This document shows positions 60,527 to 64,000 of a stretch of DNA of 64,000 bases, one piece after another. Every line of letters starts with the position of its first letter. The stretch's first letter is position 1. The stretch is taken from contig NZ_CP109435.1 of assembly GCF_036227125.1 (NCBI RefSeq), positions 8,742,001 through 8,806,000 of the forward strand. Reading direction: 5' to 3'. The DNA is from Streptomyces sp. NBC_01485 (lineage in GTDB: Bacteria; Actinomycetota; Actinomycetes; Streptomycetales; Streptomycetaceae). A program made the position numbers and the translations under genes. The notes under the pieces were generated by a model. The model saw nothing but the letters and a program-made list of their open reading frames with translations. It was not told the origin of the DNA and ran no database searches.

Positions 60527-61176
60527 AGCTACCCATCACCATCCACCAAGCACGGCTCGGATCCACGGAGTTCAAGGTCATCCGACCCGCCCGGCCCCTG
60601 GTCCACGCAGTGCTCATAGACCATGATCGGCACCTGGACACCTACCTCGATCAGGACGCCGCCCAGCGAATCGGTGGGCTATGGAAGCTCGCTGCCTCTT
60701 CACCGCGTTCGCTGGTCCACCTGCCGATGCGTGGGAACCGTGGCCCCTCCCGCGAGCTGCCAGAAGACGGCACACGGCAGCTTGATCTCGTACTGCTGCA
60801 CCACTCGCTCCAGTTCGCACCCTCACGCTGGAAGGAAATACGAGGACGGCTCGGCCCAGGGCGTCCGCAGACCGTGACGCTGCCCGGCCCAGGGCACACC
60901 GACGAAGCCGTGATTGATCACGAGGCACGGCACTACCAGGAGAACCGGGATCTGTTTCACCAGCATCTCCATGCCGAGACCCTGTTCATGACCGGCAGCG
61001 CGAAGGTGTTCAGGGACACCGCCCGGCACTTCTTCGACGTCGCCCGAAACGGTCCCGGATACGTCCCCGTCCATCCGAGCTACCCGCACTTCTGCACCGA
61101 GCTCCACTCCAACGACGGCATTCTCGGCGACGCGCGCGAGATCCACATCGAGTACTGCGACCAGTGGGGCTCATGA
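60523..61176 (+). CDS. Hypothetical protein, 217 aa
   Basis: The ATG at 60523 overlaps the stop of the integrase relic by 4 bases and the gene overlaps the next by 4 bases. It starts MKLPITIHQARLGSTEFKVI and has a His-rich middle (DHEARHYQENRDLFHQHLH). I do not recognise the family. Codon use is normal and there is no break. Coupling to an integrase-type gene suggests it once belonged to an integrated element. Confidence 0.7.
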   Translation: MKLPITIHQARLGSTEFKVIRPARPLVHAVLIDHDRHLDTYLDQDAAQRIGGLWKLAASSPRSLVHLPMRGNRGPSRELPEDGTRQLDLVLLHHSLQFAPSRWKEIRGRLGPGRPQTVTLPGPGHTDEAVIDHEARHYQENRDLFHQHLHAETLFMTGSAKVFRDTARHFFDVARNGPGYVPVHPSYPHFCTELHSNDGILGDAREIHIEYCDQWGS

Positions 61177-61478
61177 GCCCGACCGACAGGACCCCGCCGA
61201 CCATGACGTTCAACGATCACCTCCAGCATCTCGTCGAGAGGGCCCTCGCATCCTTCCCGGCCGCCGATGCCGGCGACATCTACGCTGTCTCCTTCCTCAT
61301 CGGCAACGAGGACGACGACCCGCGTCAGCCGACCTTGACGATCGGCTACAACACGGAAACTATCAAGGAAGGCCGCGACGCCTGGCGCGGGGACGCCTGC
61401 TGCGGCCCGATCCCGACCGCGACCTCATCAGCGCCCATGGACGACTCGTGCGGCTGCCAGCCCGGCTGCGGCTGCTGA
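61173..61478 (+). CDS. Hypothetical protein, about 101 aa, possibly chimeric
   Basis: The ATG overlaps the previous stop. The first 60 residues look like a real fold (MTFNDHLQHLVERALASFPA, then YAVSFLIGNEDDD). The tail becomes Cys/Gly-rich (DDSCGCQPGCGC) and does not fit the rest, so the original C terminus may have been replaced. A start at the internal MTFND, 30 bases in, is possible. Confidence 0.55.
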   Translation: MSPTDRTPPTMTFNDHLQHLVERALASFPAADAGDIYAVSFLIGNEDDDPRQPTLTIGYNTETIKEGRDAWRGDACCGPIPTATSSAPMDDSCGCQPGCGC

Positions 61479-61558
61479 CGGCCGAACCGCCGTCCTGTTT
61501 GTGCCGCGCCGCTGACCTGGTGATATGCGCTGCGGCTCGGCGCGGGATACTGATCGGC

Positions 61559-62170
61559 ATGCGCATCGACTTCGATCCCCAGGCCGTGGGCGCCAGAGCG
61601 TTCTACCGGCTGCTGACCGCGGTGGTGGTGCCCAGGCCGATCGCCTGGGTCTCCACGGTCTCGGCGGCAGACCCGTTGAGTGCGAACCTCGCCCCGCACT
61701 CCTTCTTCACCGTCGCCTGTACCGACCCGCCGATCGTCCAGTTCACCTCTGTCGGCCGCAAGGACACGCTGCGTAATGTCGAGGCCACCGGTGAGTTCGT
61801 CGTCAACTTCGCGTCCGAGGCGCTCTTCGAGCAGATCAACGCGAGCGCCGTCGACTTTCCCGCGCACGAGGGCGAGTTCGATGCCGTGGGCATCGAGCGG
61901 GAGCCGTCGCTGCGCGTGAAGCCGCCACGCGTCGCCGCCTCGCCCGTGGCGCTGGAGTGCCGACTGCACTCGACCCTGGGCATCGGCAACTCCACGCTCG
62001 TCCTCGGCGAGGTCGTGCATGCCGCCGTACGGGAGGACGTCATCGTCGACGGTCACCCCGACATCCGGCGCCTGCGGCCCCTGGCCCGTCTGGGCGGCGA
62101 CGAGTGGAGCACGGTCGGCGAGGTTCACGACCTGGCCCGCATCGCCTACCGCGACTGGCCGCCGTCCTGA
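61559..62170 (+). CDS. Flavin reductase-like (FMN-binding split barrel) protein
   Basis: A 203-residue protein: VVPRPIAWVSTVSAADPLSA, NLAPHSFFTVACTDPPIVQF and EATGEFVVNFASEALFEQ, typical of FMN-binding split-barrel flavin reductases. Its partner oxygenase is not next to it. ATG 61559 is used because homology starts here. Confidence 0.88.
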   Translation: MRIDFDPQAVGARAFYRLLTAVVVPRPIAWVSTVSAADPLSANLAPHSFFTVACTDPPIVQFTSVGRKDTLRNVEATGEFVVNFASEALFEQINASAVDFPAHEGEFDAVGIEREPSLRVKPPRVAASPVALECRLHSTLGIGNSTLVLGEVVHAAVREDVIVDGHPDIRRLRPLARLGGDEWSTVGEVHDLARIAYRDWPPS

Positions 62171-62206
62171 CCGCCGTGCTGACCCTGCCGAACGTATCCT
62201 CGATCC

Positions 62207-62563
62207 ATGACGACTCGCCTCATGACGTTGCGTGACAGCACTGACGCCGACGGTTCCTGGCGTTCGCTGTGGTCGAAGAACTCGGCGCTGTCGATCGGCT
62301 CGGTCGACTCGTTCCTCTCCATCGGCTCCGTGGGCAGCGCCATGTCCGTCGCCTCGGTCGGCAGCTTCCTGTCCGCGGGGTCCGTCGGCTCCGCCGTCTC
62401 CTTCGTCTCCGTGGGCTCCTGGCTCAGCGCGGGTTCGGCCCTGTCCGCTCAGTCCACCGGCTCGGTGCTGTCGTGGCGCTCCCGGGGCGGGGTCGTCGCC
62501 GGGGTGGCGACGGTCGCCGGGCTGGCGGTGCTCTACACCTGGACGTCGGGCCGCCGCCGCTGA
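62207..62563 (+). CDS. Small membrane protein with seven nine-residue Ser/Gly/Val repeats
   Basis: A 118-residue protein. From about residue 29 a 9-residue unit of the form S-x-G-S-V-G-S-x-x repeats seven times (SIGSVDSFL, SIGSVGSAM, SVASVGSFL, SAGSVGSAV and so on). It is followed by one hydrophobic helix (GVVAGVATVAGLAVLYTW) and a basic end, a C-tail-anchor topology. I do not recognise the family. The regular unit could form a flat beta-solenoid or a packed helix. Confidence 0.65.
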   Translation: MTTRLMTLRDSTDADGSWRSLWSKNSALSIGSVDSFLSIGSVGSAMSVASVGSFLSAGSVGSAVSFVSVGSWLSAGSALSAQSTGSVLSWRSRGGVVAGVATVAGLAVLYTWTSGRRR

Positions 62564-63016
62564 CCGGTCGCCGCCAACAGCCGCCGATACAGCGCGGGAT
62601 GACTCTGCGGACCGGACCCGGACCAGCCCGGACCCGGACCAGCCCGGACCAGCCCGGACCGGTCCCCGCCTGGGCGAGGTTACGGGCGGCTACCTGAAGA
62701 GTCCTCAGCACGCTGAGTACGAGCTCGGCGGGAGCACCGCCAGGGCCATCAGCCGGGGTCAACTCCCGTTCCCGGACCGCGAAGTCGTCGATCCCGCGCG
62801 GAAACGCCCCCACTCCCACCAGCGTGTAGCCCCCCGCTGCGTCCACCGTGCCTACTCCCCGCCCACCGGTATGCGGACCGCGTCCTGAGCCTTCGTCGGG
62901 CGGCCGTTGTCAGTGGTCGCCAGTAAGTTCGTCGGTGTCGCGTCGATCCGGTGCGACGACCCCCCTGTGCTGCGCCGTTTCGGCGTGCGGAGCCTTGTGC
63001 TGCAAAGGAGATGGTG
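62564..63016. other. Intergenic region with a short GGACC repeat
   Basis: About 450 bases without a supportable gene. At 62608-62663 the unit CCCGGACCAG and its variants repeat in tandem. The region ends with the ribosome site of the next gene. Confidence 0.45.
62608..62663. repeat. Tandem CCCGGACCAG-type repeat
   Basis: Roughly five imperfect 10- to 11-base copies rich in CCCGGACC, likely slippage-prone. Confidence 0.6.
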
Positions 63017-64000
63017 TGTTGTCGGACTGGGAGAGCGCGAGTACGGCCCGGGTGCTGCCGCCCGCGCGACCGCGAAAGCTGGCCAAGGTCCCCTTCGTCG
63101 AACTGGCCGACGGACGCCTGCAGGGCGTGGTCTCCAGCGGCTCGGACATCGAGCGGGTGTACGTCTCGTCGGTCGCCGCCGGTACGTACGCCTTCGCGTG
63201 CAGCACCAACAACAACCGGCCCTGCGGCGGCGCGCGCGGCTCGTTCTGCAACCACATCCGCGCCCTGATCACCGAGAGCGTCCTGCAGTACGGCGCCGAC
63301 CGCGTCGCCCGCTACCTGCGCGTCGAGCCTGCGGGCGGCGAGGCGGACGCCGCTGCCCTCACCGCCGCGATGACCGGCACCCACCCGGCGCAGGCGGACG
63401 GCAAGGGGGCCGCCGCGTCCGTCTTCAGCCGGTTCCTGCGCCACCTGGCCTACCTGGAACCGGCCCCGGTCACCGTCCCGTTGCCGGAGCTGCACTGGTT
63501 CCCGCCGACGCGGGCGACGGCCTCGTCCGGGACGTCCCAGGCCCAGGAGGACACCGGCCGGTTCACCGCGCCCGTGGAGGGGCTGGACGAGGCACTGGCG
63601 GCGGTCGACGCCTTCGACCGGACCCTGGTCGCAGGCCTGCTGCGGTCCCGGCCCGACCGGGTGGGCGACCTCACCGAGCTCGCCCGCGCCGTCGCCGGCA
63701 GCCCGCTGGCCGCGCGGGTCGCCGAGGCCGCAGAGAAGGCCGCGGCCGGAGCCGCGAGCGAGGACTACTTCGTCGCCCTCGCCGCCGCCCGCACCGCCCT
63801 CCTCGGCGCCGTCCACGACGCGCTCACGGCAGGCATCGACGAGGTGACGGGCCGCACGCGGGAGGAGCACGCACCGGCGACTCCGGCCGCACGACCGGCG
63901 GTGAACCTGCTGGCAGCCGCCCGCACCTGGCTGTCGGACCTCGCACGCGCCGGCTGGCAGGGCATCGACCACGACCTGGCCGGCGGAGCCGCACCGATCG
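63017..64000 (+). CDS. Cys/His-motif (SWIM-like) protein, N-terminal part, runs off the window
   Basis: GTG 63017 follows AAAGGAG at 5 bases. The open frame continues to the window end (328 codons). Residues about 60-82 hold a Cys-Cys-Cys-His pattern (FACSTNNNRPCGGARGSFCN followed by H), resembling a zinc-binding SWIM-like finger. The rest is helical and Ala-rich. I cannot name the family from this part. Confidence 0.65.

Noticed and set aside
1..64000. tRNA, rRNA or riboswitch genes
   Set aside because: I looked in the gaps for CCA-ended cloverleaf patterns and conserved rRNA segments and saw none. A covariance-model search would be needed to exclude small RNAs.

Overview
The window is GC-rich (about 70 percent) actinobacterial DNA, almost certainly from a Streptomyces. 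Signs are GTG and TTG starts preceded by GGAGG-type ribosome sites, rare TTA codons placed in regulatory or pathway genes, STAND and SARP regulators, and many long antisense open frames that are artefacts of the base composition.

Layout. 1-5.8 kb holds a methyltransferase, a small Cys-rich protein, an NlpC/P60 protein and a STAND ATPase. 5.8-14.0 kb holds a glycosyltransferase-like protein, a 17-copy heptanucleotide repeat and an aryl-CoA catabolic operon (cupin, thioesterase, aryl-CoA ligase, bifunctional aryl-CoA hydroxylase/reductase) with a divergent ridA. It is probably for anthranilate or salicylate. 14.0-24.9 kb is a compact clavam locus: ceaS-bls-pah-cas in one overlapping operon, a divergent class III aminotransferase, and a large SARP-ATPase regulator with a TTA codon. 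The oat gene expected after cas is a truncated relic next to an NRPS adenylation-domain scrap. 25-29 kb holds an ABC-transporter relic, a SalK/SCO6745-like protein, and a MerR regulator divergent from an alpha/beta hydrolase across a textbook 19-bp-spacer MerR promoter.

The main discovery is at 29,006-56,184: a Tn3-family transposon of about 27.2 kb. It has 35-bp terminal inverted repeats (34 of 35 identical) and a perfect 5-bp target duplication (TACCT at 29001-29005 and 56185-56189). It splits a SnoaL-like gene whose halves, at 28,974 and 56,185, rejoin in frame. It carries a resolvase with two 28-bp res-like palindromes at the left and the TnpA transposase at the right. Between them is a 13.5-kb, single-strand, translationally coupled biosynthetic operon (34,709-48,208): TauD-like dioxygenase, AurF-like diiron N-oxygenase, KamA-like radical SAM enzyme, enolase-family epimerase fused to an extra domain, Ldh-family oxidoreductase, two ATP-grasp ligases, GNAT/FemAB-like transferase, IlvE-like aminotransferase, an unknown protein, an MFS exporter, and a frameshifted FMN hydroxy-acid oxidase. 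The gene set suggests an NRPS-independent, possibly N-oxygenated small peptide or modified amino acid; I do not recognise the pathway. The first gene has two TTA codons.

The transposon contains further nested elements: an IS4-family element (19-bp inverted repeats, 10-bp duplication) interrupted by a 2.53-kb large-serine-recombinase element, a degenerate resolvase fragment, an IS110 copy with a damaged catalytic motif, an AraC relic, and a decayed IS1380-like copy inside a transposon accessory gene. To the right (56.6-64 kb) lie an IS110 scrap, a secreted GH3 beta-glucosidase, relics of a GH65 enzyme and a zinc-ribbon integrase, small hypothetical genes, a flavin-reductase-like protein, a nine-residue-repeat membrane protein and the start of a Cys/His-rich protein that runs off the window.
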